Assembly: GCA_029953675.1 (NCBI GenBank)
Contig: JAMWBK010000007.1
Span: 992,001-1,056,000 of the forward strand
Direction: 5' to 3'
Length of the DNA: 64,000 nucleotides
Source: Rhodosorus marinus
Taxonomy: Eukaryota; Rhodophyta; Stylonematophyceae; Stylonematales; Stylonemataceae
The translations under genes were made by a program, and so were the position numbers. Shown in pieces: positions 33,301 through 44,983 of this stretch; position 1 is the first letter of the stretch; the number at the start of each line of letters is the position of its first letter. The notes beneath the pieces are model-generated. The model was not told the DNA's origin. It saw only the letters and a program-made list of their open reading frames with translations, and did not search any database.

Positions 33301-35937
33301 GGCTTTTTGGGGGTTGTGCGGATGATAAGGATATGGTTTTAGATTGGGCAGGAGGGGTATGCTGAACCGTTGGTAAGGTGTTCTGGTGTGTTGTGGGTTT
33401 GGAAACTGAAGGAGGTTTAGAGGTGTTTGCGCTGGCTGGGCTGTGGATTTGCTGGTGTTTGTCTTGTCTGGGAGAGAGATCGAGAGATTAGCGTTTGTTT
33501 GATCTTGTAAGGGACAAGGAAGAACGAGACGTTTTGGACTATTGGTCATCGAGTTGTGTTTGAGTTAGGAAGCAAGATGTAGTTGGGCAACATAGGCTGA
33601 TCTTCCGCGGGGAGATTGAGTGCTTCGGGCGCTTGATCTCTGCTCGCAAGATGAGCTTCTGTTGGGTGACTACATCACTTGCTTCCTTTCTTTGACGAGC
33701 TCGTTGCATCACGCTTTGGACGGACACTAGTAGCAGCAACGCGAATCTTGGAATCTTGATCTGGGCTGAGAAACGGGTGTATCTTATCCGCGCTCTCCCA
33801 TATGCTCAAGTTACAAGATAGTGACTAGATTTTATTCTATTAGTTTCTTATCTGGCCTTAGTCTTTCCAAGCCTGGCCGGACCCACGCTTTCTTCCGAGA
33901 ATGAGCGATTTTCTGTTCTTGGTCAAGAAGACCTGACGCTTGCGGGACAGCTCATCGGACTTGAGCAAGAAAGAGATGGTTGAGACGGTTTGCCACCAAA
34001 TCTTATCCGTCGCAAGAAAATTCCGTGAAGAATATGTCTGGACAAAGACGGACGAACCCTCTCCTTCAGCCTCCTTTTTTTGCTACGAGATTGGAGGCAA
34101 GCCGCAGTCTTCGAGGGCTTCAAAAATGAGACCTTCCGAGGATAAGGGTGATGAAAGTAACTTTTGCAAATCATGAGAGGAATCTTGCTATTTTCCTGTT
34201 CCTAAGATACCGCTCAAGGTCGCGAAGCACGAGCCACGTAGCTCGTTCTAAGCTCTCGGTTTTTGAACTGTTTGAGAACAAAATATCTGCTCCTTTTGTC
34301 CCGCTTTACACTTTCCACGCAAAGATGATTTTCTGTGGTTGTCTTTTCATCTTCGGTCAAAAGTGGAGATCTGCTGGGCACGTGTCAAGGCACCTGCCAA
34401 GGCACCTGTCAAGGCATGGAAAGGTACATAAGCGTATGATGGGTGAAATTGGTTGGGGGATGGTGGGGGTTGAGAAGAAAGGAGGGTGAACGATAGGTGA
34501 AGAGCTCAGCTGTGTATCATCTGAAATATTTTCTTGTCCTCATCGACAAGAAAATACTTTCGGTTTTTTTTTTGTGGCGGAGAACGGGTTCCTTAGATGA
34601 GAGAGCGAATTTAGCTTGCAGTCAAAAAACATATGCTTGATGTCCGAGCAAGCCCAAGGGAAGGATCTTGAAGCCCTTTATCTTTCTCGTGCTTACAAGC
34701 TTGTGCTCGTTGACCAAGGTTTTCCTTTTCTTTCTTTTTTTTGCCACTGAGCAAAGCAAAAAGGAAGAAAGGTGGAAATTCAGAATTTCGTTTTGAACTT
34801 TCGTGTTAGATGCAACCTTCGCGTTCCAGTTCTGCACGTGTCGGCAAAGTGGGCACGCATGAACGAATATCTCACGAGATCATGGAACCAATCATTTTTT
34901 CATCTTCAGTTCGAGAGGTGGGTGCTAGTCGACGTTTCTCAGTTCAAGGTCCACTCTCTACGTGGGCCCTTGAATTGTAGAGATGCCATTCAGACGACCC
35001 TGCTGTCGTACAAAGTCCATATCTCGTCATGTGTTTCTGGTTTCTGAGGGGTATTTTGCAATGTGGATGTACAAGAAACGAACTTTGTTGATGAACAAGA
35101 AAGCAACTTCTTGGATATCACAGAAGATCAGAATTCGGCTGAAAGGATGAAAGGAGACGAGAGGATTGCCGCGGCAAGTTTTGATACGTACACGTACACG
35201 TTCACACGGCCATGTTCGAGCATGAGGAAAATGATCTGATCCAGTCAAGATATTTCTTCGCTGTAGCTCCTTTCTCAAGTGAAAGTTTGCCGGATCGGTA
35301 GAGCACTAACGGTTTCTGGAAGAGGTTCAATTTACCACACTTGATATCTACTACGACGGGAAGTTATCAAACGGTGAGGGATTGACCTGCTCTGACAGCG
35401 TGGGTACTGGCCTGGCTTGAACGACGAAGTGGGGGAAAAGCTTTCTATCTGATTTAGAAATCGCCGAGGTTCTCCACGATGCAAGTTGTCGGACTCCGTA
35501 TCCCCGGGACAGAGCGAAAGGCTAGACCTTCGAAGCTTGAGTCCAGTTTTCTACGTTTTGATTTCGATGAAAGAACACACGATCAACCGCGTATCGTCTT
35601 CGAAACGGATTGAAGGACATCCCTGATCTAGCTCTCCAGTGAGTTGTGCCACGATATGACCGACGATTCTTCATCTTGTTGAAAATTTTTTGTACGACTA
35701 AGTCGAAACAGGATTATGCCAATCCCATTGAACCTAATATTTGAAACTGGCCGGACTATCTCACAAACTCTACTGCAGTACGTCAATGCATTGTTAAAGA
35801 TGGTTGATGCGGTTTCCGGTTGCTGCTGTTTAGAGTCGTTCCAAACGGCTTCCTTGAGTGACCGCGTGAAAGAAAAAGGGTCTGGTGCAGGAAACCCGGG
35901 AGGTTGAGTTCTGGCTGTAAGGAGTTGTGAGGAGAAG
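33301..35937. other. Intergenic region upstream of ZNFX1
   Basis: No gene recognised. The frame 33940-34176 is open but has no domain. A short tandem (caaggcacctg three times, about 34389-34421) and a hairpin at 34524-34559 are present. The immediate promoter of the ZNFX1-like gene should lie near the 3' end of this stretch. Confidence 0.4.
34524..34559. other. Hairpin followed by T tract
   Basis: The arm aaatattttcttgtc (34524-34538) pairs with gacaagaaaatactt (34545-34559) with one wobble, closing a 6-nt loop. A run of ten or eleven T residues begins four bases later, near 34564. The arrangement resembles a terminator-like hairpin or a small RNA end, but in a eukaryotic context the meaning is open. 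Confidence 0.5.
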
Positions 35938-38900
35938 ATGTCATCAAGGACGGGCGAGGTCTCCAACCATCGTAGGGGGGGTCGCAGTACCCGTGGGAGG
36001 ACACGCGCAAGCAGGTGCTCCCGATTCTTAGATGATTTTCAAATGCCACTCCTGGACGTGAATCGAAGGAGGAAGTTCTTGGACGTCGTGGATGAACACT
36101 TAAGTAGTCGATCAGTGTCTGACGCAACTCGGGTGATCGAACAGTTGGCGACTGATGTAGGCCAGGAGCGGTTGGTGGAGGTGTTCAGCCATAGAGTTGC
36201 CGGTATCGTCTCGGACAGGAAGCTAGAGGAAGAGCTCAATATGTCAGTGATCAGGTTACTGGCACGTCCCGAAGTTGCCCAAAGTGTTGTTGCGTCGAAG
36301 ATCTACACAGCTTTTGCGCAGTTCGCTGTGAAGTTCTTTACCCAAGTTTTTGAAGAGGACGTCCTTTCTCGATTGGAAAACCATCCCGAGATGTTTGATG
36401 TATCGTCGCCATTGGGAAACAGGACTTTGACCTTTGGTCTCACGAGATTTGCAAGGAGAATTCTCCTCGCTTACAAGGCTTTCTATGAAGTACTCTACCG
36501 AGTCCCGGATATTGTGAGGCAGGACGTCCAAGCTTCTTTGAACTTGGTTGAGCTGATGTTCAAACCACACGAGGAGATCGTAGCTTGGAGCCAAGTGGAT
36601 TCCCTGGGGCTAAGCAACCTCACCGACCCTGCGGTTCGGCAGTACTTGGTATCGGCAGCGTCGCTGCTGACGAAGATACAACATATTGCTGAAGAGATCC
36701 ATGCTCAAGCGCTTATGGGAGAGACTGTTCAACGTGATTCGCTAAAGAGTGGCGATCGGTCAGATGAGAGCAGAGCTGGAGGAGAAATTCCCGCGCGAAA
36801 CGGACCAGGCGTTTTGTCTCTAAGCAAGAGCGCTCGTCATGACAACGACTTTGAGGATTATAAAAAAATTTCCGTTTTGCCAACTGAGATGGAGATATAC
36901 TCGAAGCTATGAGACTTCTTGCCGAGGGACGGCGTCGAGGGAAAAGCTTTTTGTGCGCCTGAAAACTTCCTGCCGCACGGGACACTGCGACTCTTCGACA
37001 AGCATTTTCGGCTACTGCGACATGATTTTCTGTGCCAAGTGCGTAACGCAGTGACTGCATTCGTGGGCTTCCTACAAGACAACCAGGTAAGTCAAACGGA
37101 ACGACGTGCGAAGATGAAGATGAATTGGGCTCAGCTTGAGAAGGAAGAGCGTATAGAAAACTTCAATGTTTATCACAATGTGCAAGTCATAGGCTGCGAA
37201 ATGTACAGACAGGGAGTCGGTTTTGAGATATGCTTCTCCTGCCCGATTCGGATAAGTCGACATCTAAAGTCGACGTCGACGCGTGAGGAGTTTTGGACTT
37301 CCCATAGCAACCTTCTGACCTTCGGCAACGTTGTTTGTATTGTGGTAGACGACGAGACCCACAAGCCTCGGCTGCTGGTATGCTCGATTGTCCGACGAGA
37401 CCCAAAGCACATGATGAACCCGGAGATGGGAGATGCTCGTTTGGGTGTGGCTCCAGTGGATGATGGCTCCAGCGCGGACTTCTTGGCGTCTTTGATAAAG
37501 TCAGCTGAAAAGCGAAGAATTTTTATGGTGGAGGTTCCTGGTCTCCTCTTCGAACCCTATAGATGCCTCCTGAATTACCTCCAGGAAACTGTACCAGGGG
37601 TAATGCCGTTTGCGGAAATTCTTGCTCCGAGTCCGAAAGATCAGGACCCAGTTGGAGTTTTCCACCCACCGGCGAGAGTCTGCAGGGTGGATGCTCCGGA
37701 GTTTACCTATTGCAAAAACTTTAGGTACAAGTTAGGGGATCTGCTTCATCCACCGCGGCGGCTTACATTCACTCCGAATAGCATGGACACGGAACACCGG
37801 TCCTCTGTTTGCAGAGAACTAGCTGATGGGTGCGACTTGGATGATGGGCAGCGTGAAGCTCTTCTCAACGTCCTTTCTCACAAAGTAGCGCTTGTGGAGG
37901 GTGAGATATTTGCTTTCGAATAGTGCTCGAAGGTCGTTACGAATCTAACTTGAGATCTTTCAAACCCTCCTCTTCCTTCAGGACCTCCCGGTACCGGAAA
38001 GACAAAACTAGGAGTGGACATTGTCCGCGTGCTCTTGGAAACGAAAGAAGCGCAGCCTCAGCTCCTGCAGGGCCCGATATTCTGCATCTGCTACACCAAT
38101 CATGCATTGGACCAGTTTTTGAATCATCTGCTGGAGAACAAGGTGACGGGCATTGTTCGAATTGGTGCACGGAGCAAGGATGAGAGGATTGGCAAACTCA
38201 ATCTTGAGACCTTGGTTGCGACTGCTGAGGATAGAATATTCAGAGGGAGGGAATTCTACCACAATAGAGAGAGACTAAAGCAACTAGAGACAGTGAACCA
38301 AAGTCTGCATGAAAAAATTATCGGCAGGAGAAGCTTGGACTTTGAAGACGTGCAAGAGCTTCTCCCCCCGGGCTGTTTAGAGGAGGTGGAGGTTCTCGAT
38401 CACGTGGAATGGAAGGACCATAATGAAATAACTGGACCAAGGGGACAAGAAGAGCTCACGCTGGGTTCTCGTGGTCCGTCGTTGACGCGTTTGTTTCATC
38501 ATTGGCGTCGATGTGAGGATATAACTGCCATGGAAAATACCCTGGTTGAACTTGAGAATCGCCTCAGGCGGGGTTCGGGAGTAGCGAACGGGACTTGGAG
38601 CGGGATCGAGAATTCTTTTGCGATCCTCGAGAACGAGACATCGGAGTCGAGTTCGGAGTCCGAGTCCGACATGAACGATGACCTCCTGGCGCAGATTGAA
38701 TCTTTGCGCGGAAGCATAAAGCGCCTCAAGAACAGGGACTCCGTGCGAAGTGCAGAGGAGATTATTTCTGTCGGCGAGAAATTCAAGCTGTTCGAGCTGT
38801 GCCAAGCGGAGAGGGCAACCTTGTACGCTTTCCTGGTGGAACAGATGCGGGGGCGATTAATTGCGGAGCTGAACATGGGTTTGGCTGAAGCGAATGAGTG

Positions 38901-41900
38901 TTATAATATGCAGAGAAACATGAATAATGAGCAGAGGAAGTATATCTTGCAGAATAGTCCGATAATAGCAGCGACGACAAGTGGTGCCGCAAAACACTGT
39001 CAGATGATTCTGGCGGCGCGACCGTTTGCCTTGATTTGCGAGGAGGCTGCCGAGGTGCTTGAAGTACATGTTCTGGCCTCGCTTAGTGCAAGCGTTCAGC
39101 ACATGATCCTGATCGGCGATCACCTGCAACTGAGGCCATTAGTTCAAACATACGACCTGACTATAGAAGGAGGGAAGGGCTATAGGCTGAACGAGTCGCT
39201 ATTTGAAAGACTGGTTAATCAGTATCCAGACCACTACCCTAGCTCGAAGCTTTTGGTTCAGAGGCGAATGAGGAAGGACGTATCAGACACGATACGCGAG
39301 ACTCTGTACCCGGAGCTGCTGGATGGAGAAAACACATTGGAATTCCCGGACGTGAGGGGAATGGGGAAGAATGTGTTCTTCCTTCACCATACGCATGCGG
39401 AGAACCAACACGATCGCATGAGCGCTTCATCGGACAGGAGCAAAACCAACTTGTTTGAGGTCGATCTAGTCGAGGCGCTTGTCCTATACCTCGTGAAGAA
39501 CGGGTACAACGGACAGAAGGATATTGCGGTCCTTACGCCGTACCTTGCTCAGCTCTTTTTGATAAAGAAAGCCCTCCAAAGGCGAATAGTCGTTACGCTC
39601 GCCGAAAAGGACATGGACCTTTTGGCAAGGGAGCGCCTCGACGAGGATCCGAGCCAGGGGGCTCAGGGTGTCTCTACGTACTTCACCAACGAATCCCTTT
39701 CACAAAGCGTGAGGGTCTCCACGGTGGACAACTTCCAGGGAGAGGAAGCTAACATCATTGTTCTGTCGCTTGTGCGCAACAGTGGCTCACCGGACGTTGT
39801 AGACAGGCCGATAGGATTTGTGCGCAATTCAAACAGGATCAACGTGATGTTGTCGAGAGCTAGGTATGGAATGTACATAATGGGCAACGCCTATCAGCTC
39901 GAGTTTCAGAGCAATATGTGGTCCAGAATACTGGCGACCCTGAAAGAAAAGGGCCTTCTCGGTGCGGCTTACCCCCTGACTTGTCATACACACAAGGACT
40001 ATCACGTGTTGGTAAAGTCAGCCGAAGAATTCTACCGCATCTCGCCCGACGGAGGATGTCCGAGGCCATGTGGGGTTCGCCTGCCATCATGCGGGCATAT
40101 CTGTCCCCTTACATGCCATGCATATGATGCTGAGCACAGGTTGACAAAATGCAACGCGATTTGTTTGAGACTTCGGGAAACGTGCGATCACTCGTGTCCA
40201 GCGAGATGCGGGGAAGTTTGTCCCCCGTGCCAAGTTTTCGTTGGGTCGTTGACGCTCAAGTGCGGTCACGAACTGTCACGAGCTCGGTGTTTTCAGAAGT
40301 TGGGAGTCGACTCAATTCAGTGCGTGGTTCCGGTGGGCGTGACGCTGCCATGCGGGCACGAGAAAACAGTCGAGTGTTCTATTCTCGAAGATGAGCACTT
40401 TTGTCAAAAGCAGTGTACGCACGTACTGGAGTGTGGGCATACTTGCGAGGCGGTTTGTGGTTCTTGCGCGAGAGCGAAAGAAGGCTTGAGACAACATCCA
40501 AAGTGCCGACGTGCGCGCGATCGACCACTGAATTGCGGGCACCTCTGCAATGTTGAATGCAACGTGCATGTCACCAAGGAGTCGGACGGACAGCAACGGA
40601 CACTATGTCCGCCTTGCAAGGCACTGTGTGTGAATGCGTGCGAACACTCCTCCTGCAACGCAGCGTGCAGTGTCGTTTGCGTCAGCTGTGCTGAACCTTG
40701 CGCTTGGAAGTGTCCACACAAGAATAGGAAATGTCCACTACCATGTGGTGCGCCCTGCTCCATGTTGCCCTGCGATTTTCGCTGCCCAGAAAGGCTACCG
40801 TGTGGACATAGGTGCCCGGGTTTGTGCGGCGAACCGTGCCCGGAATCCACCTTCTGCCATACCTGCGGGAATCAGTCTACGAAGAAGCTTTTGGTAGACT
40901 ATGTTTTGATGTCTAAGTACGAGGATATCAACCCCGACAAGGACCCAGTAGTTTTCTTAAACTGCGGCCATCCTATGACTATGGAGAGCATCGACAATCT
41001 CATGGAGATCGACAAGGTCTACGTGCGATCCCGAGTTTCGGCAGAGTTTGTCGATCTAGTACCATACAACGTGTCCAGCATTTTGTCAGAGAAGAGGCCC
41101 GTGTGCCCTTTATGCCGCACACCGATTCACGGCGTGCGTCGATATGGGCGAATTCTCAATCAGCACACGCTCAGCGCGATTATGAGGAACTTCAAGTACG
41201 AGTTCCTGCGCGTCAAGGAAAGTTTCGACTCAGCTGCAGATCACAGAGCCAGGCTTTTGGAGAAATACAGAGAGGAATTCAAATCCCTTGCTCAACGCAA
41301 GAGCAACGAAACCTTGAGAGAAGAGCGAAACGTTTCGGGCGGACGTACAAGCATAGACAGGTATCATTTGAACCTCTGCAATTCGGCAGTCAAGAAAGTC
41401 AACTCCGTCTTTCCAATGAGAACCATCGAACGTTTCTACAAACGGAGTCGCCACCCTCCAACCGAAAGAGTCTACCAAGCGAGCTTGGTCTACATGGAAA
41501 ATGACCTGCTCGATTCGGAATCGTGCGAAGCTCAGGTTGGCTTGGAGACACCACGTCCGGACTATGAGCTATGCATTTGGAGCGCCATGCAATATGCAGA
41601 GTTCCTGCACCAGCAGGCCGACGCGCTAGTGCTGATGACGAAATTGAAACCTGCTGGAATGGACGTGAACAAACTGATAGAAGTTGCTTTCATCGACCTT
41701 CTGCATGCTTACAAGTGGTACATGGACAAGGCACTCGTGGATGCGACCGCAGCCAAGTACTACAGACATGCGGCGAACACTCGTCTCGCAGTGGCGGGTT
41801 TGAACTATGCTGTGATGCAGTTAATTCAGCAGCACCAAGAAGTGGTTAGGAAGCTTGTGGCTGTTCGCCACCAAAACGCCATAGCTCCGAATACTACGAG

Positions 41901-42192
41901 AAACAGTTTTCGAGAATTCATTCTGACGCTGAAGGACTGGCTGGACTATGTTGGTCGTAAAGACAAGCGCGTAGTTGCTAAGGACTGTCAGAGGGTGCAT
42001 GACTTGCTCGTGACTACGAATTTGGACGAGGCTGTGTCTATCTGTCCCGATGGATACAAGCCGATCCTGGAAAAGGCCGTTGCTGAAGCAAGAAAGGAGT
42101 ATAGCCGCGAAAACACGGCAGAATACAAACTTGCTCTACGATTAGAAATTATCGAAGCCATGAAAGCGTCGAGTATTGGCCTAGGTACGTAG
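35938..42192 (+). CDS. ZNFX1: ZNFX1-type NFX1-zinc-finger superfamily 1 helicase, with in-frame TGA
   Basis: Exons 35938-37900 and 37982-42192 give 2057 codons including one internal TGA at 36910-36912 (codon 325). The order is: a helical N-terminal region; the ZNFX1 linker (YKKISVLPTEMEI, then FRLLRHDF); an SF1 helicase with Walker A GPPGTGKT (655-662, split by the intron), ICEEAAEV, LIGDHLQLRP, STVDNFQGEEANII and VMLSRARYG; NFX1-type Cys/His repeats (about 1340-1620, CGHICPLTCH, LECGHTCEAVCG, LPCGHRCPGLCG); and a C-terminal Cys motif CPLCRTPI. Human ZNFX1 (1918 aa) senses viral dsRNA; the nematode homologue acts in small-RNA inheritance. Frame and similarity continue on both sides of the TGA, and no splice pair removes it. 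It may be a nonsense allele, a sequence error or readthrough, so whether a full protein is made is uncertain. Confidence 0.9.
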
Positions 42193-43122
42193 CCTCCAAC
42201 CCCACGTGGTTTACGACAGTTTCTAACCCAAAGTCCTCCACTCCACGCTGATCGGATATGTATGACCAGGAGTCCTTCATCATTGTCCAAGAGGCCATTT
42301 GGTAAGCAAGACCAGTAGTATTTCCGCAAGCGGTAGTCTCCTTGCAAGCAGGGTCTTTCGCTCATACAATTCTAATCGTATCTTTCGTAGTACTCAATCA
42401 TGAACTGTGGTGAGGCAAATCAAGCAGCCCATTGCGTCGAGTATGGATTGCCGATCGGGGGATCGAATTATGCCCTACTACCAGGGAACAGAAGGATAAC
42501 CTGACCCTTCCAGTGGCCTACGAGTCAGCGGAGCACAGCCCAGACTTCTCACCCCGAATCCGCGCTTCCGGCAAGATAATCCGGTTCGTGTTATGTATCC
42601 TCTGAAAACCTAAAAACGGAATAGTCGGTTTTCAGTGTTGATGCGATCTCCCATCAGCAACACCCGTAAAGGCCACTAGTATATCGATCAGCAACACCGG
42701 TGCACAGTTTCGGTTTCAACTCGTTCCTAGCTGATCCAAGCTCTGGTTCCAGGCAAGCTTGTGCTGGGAAGTGGGTCTTCACATTTGAGTCAGGGGCCGA
42801 ATCACGGAAAGCCATTTGGCTCACGGAGGCTGCCCTACTCATCCGCCGATTCAACATCAGTCAAGCATCTCTGGGCACATTTGCACATCTCTTGCGCACT
42901 AAGTTATGAGCATTTGGTCAAGCCAGGCGATCCTCGTTGAGATGCCGAGTCTGTTCCGGTTCAGGGACCAAGTCAAAACGGCTTTTACAAAGTTCGATGG
43001 CCATGCTTCGAGCACCCAAATCCGAATAGCACGGGCGTTCTGCTGCTTGTGTGTGTGGATTAGTCGATTTGCCGAACGCTGACCACCCCATCCTCCGCGC
43101 AAACTCGAAAATACTGTAAAGA
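42193..43122. other. Convergent intergenic region
   Basis: The 3' flanks of ZNFX1 (+) and APC7 (-) meet here. Only short, unconvincing frames are present. Confidence 0.5.
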
Positions 43123-44983
43123 TTAGAATGGGTCCGCAACATCGTCTTCGTCATCGTTCGGTAGGTCATCATCAAAATTCAGCGCCCTAGCCCTGTACCG
43201 ACCACTTCCACGTTCGGAGCCGTCGTTCGAGTCTACCAGATCCCTCATCGACGTCTCCAATTTCTCGGCTGTCTGGAGGACGATATCATTCGTAGGATTC
43301 TCTAGTAGAGCCTGTTTGAGATGCTTCCATCCTTCCTCGAACTCTCGATGCTCCGTCAAGATATCCACGATCTCAACCCTAGCTCTTGAGACCGCCGCTC
43401 GCTGCCCCCGAGATCCGTCGCCTTTATATTTGTCTATATATTCTTCCAGAGTTTTGATGGCACTAGCAACTTCACCATCCTGTTCGTGCCTTCTAGCCAA
43501 CCCGATCACTGCCGGCACGCACTTTGGGGAGAGCTTGAGGGCCTTCTGAAATGCTGACATAGCTTTGCTTAGCCTCTCCAAGGAGATCATGACCTATAGA
43601 ATTCGCATCGGAGTTCGGTGTGTGAAGTAAATATCTGATTCAATCTCAACAGAACGCTGCAGTAAGCTCTGTACCTTGGCGTATACGCAGTAGGCGTAAG
43701 CCGAGTTAGGCGATCTCCGGATAGCATCTTTTGCTGTAAGATGTGCCTCGGAGATCGCACCGTTTCGCAATTGGATCTCAGCAAGGCTGATCTGCTGCGA
43801 TGGCCTCAACGAGATCGGATTCTGTAGCTTCCTTGCCTCCCTCTCACAGATTCTCTGAAGTTGTGCATCCAGTTTGGAGCCGTGATCTTTGTCATCCTGA
43901 AGCTTACAAAGCATAGCCGAAGATCTCCATGCGACCGGAGAGAACTCGTCTACCTCAACGAGCGAGGAACACAGAGAAGTCAGCTCGGATCCCTGTCCGT
44001 TCTCCAGGAGGAGCGAGCAGTAGTCATCCATGCTTCGCGTGGTCCACGAGTCCGCGGATCTCGCCATCTGGAACGCCCTGGAGCTTCGTTCAGCCGCTTC
44101 AAAATCGCTCAAACCTACGTACTGCTCATACTCTGCTTCAGCCAGCGTGATGGTCAGCGGTACACACTTTGGCGCCTTCAAGACCCCACGATGAAGCTCA
44201 AAACGAGCGCCTTCGATGTCTCCAGACGATATGGAAGCGATTCCTACAGAGACGCGGTGGCGCTTTGAATCTCTGAGAAAAACGCGGCCGAGCTTCTTCA
44301 AATCAGTTGTTCAATAGTCGTTCCTACCTCTGAAATAGTTCTGCATGGCCTCGACTATCACATCCGGGATTCCAACAGTTGAGCAGCTCCTCGTTATCTG
44401 ATCCAACGTTGAAGTTTCTAGTTCTCCGCCAGACTCCAATAGCAAAACGGCGGCTTCGATGGCCAGCGGGTTTCTCTTCAACGCGTTCTTGAAGCACGCT
44501 CTCGCCGCGCGAATCGCCGAGCTATCGAGGTACAGCTTTCCGAGCAAAATTTCCGCTTCAACGTCACATTCCGATCCTCGAATTGACTCCAACATCTTCA
44601 GAGCGCTCTCCTTTCTGCCGCTCGCGACGTAGGCCTTCGCAATCTTCTTCCGGACCCCCGCCACCTTGACCGATGGCTCCAAGCTCGACGCGGTAAGCGC
44701 CCGTTTGTACTTCTCAACCGCGCTCAAGTACTTGCCCTGAGCGTAGAGCGAATCACCAAGAATCTCTGCCGTCTCAAACACAGAAGACGCTGACAGACTT
44801 CCAGAGCCTCCCAGGAGGAGCCATCCGAAGAGTTCAGCGGAACCTGTTGTCACAGTTGCGAAAAGTATAAGCCGATTAGATCAGAGGTAGATCTGAATAG
44901 TAAACCCAAGATAGTCCCTTTAAAACGTCCTCACCATGAAGTCCTTGAGACGATAAATTTCTCAAACTCACAGATGGACCCAT
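43123..44983 (-). CDS. APC7: Anaphase-promoting complex subunit 7 (TPR protein)
   Basis: Modelled exons on the minus strand are 44983-44935, 44843-44328, 44270-43675 and 43593-43123, giving 543 aa (human 565-599). The short first exon was placed because it alone supplies an ATG in phase, and it yields LSSQGLHGSAELFGWLLL, like the AAGLHSNVRLLSSLLL start of APC7. TPR repeats follow: LGDSLYAQGKYLSAVEKYKR, RKKIAKAYVASGRKESALKM, then LKRNPLAIEAAVLL, where APC7 has CPLALDA. The last TPRs read AFQKALKLSPKCVP. The tail is acidic (DDDLPNDDEDD), as in the family. APC7 is a scaffold TPR subunit of the mitotic ubiquitin ligase. The intron at 44327-44271 is only 57 nt, with an acceptor two bases past a better CAG; the frame requires it. 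Confidence 0.8.

Noticed and set aside
36910..36912. Selenocysteine or alternative genetic code at the ZNFX1 TGA
   Set aside because: The aligned position is not a Cys in relatives, I see no reason to expect a selenium motif, and other genes in the window use TGA as a terminator.
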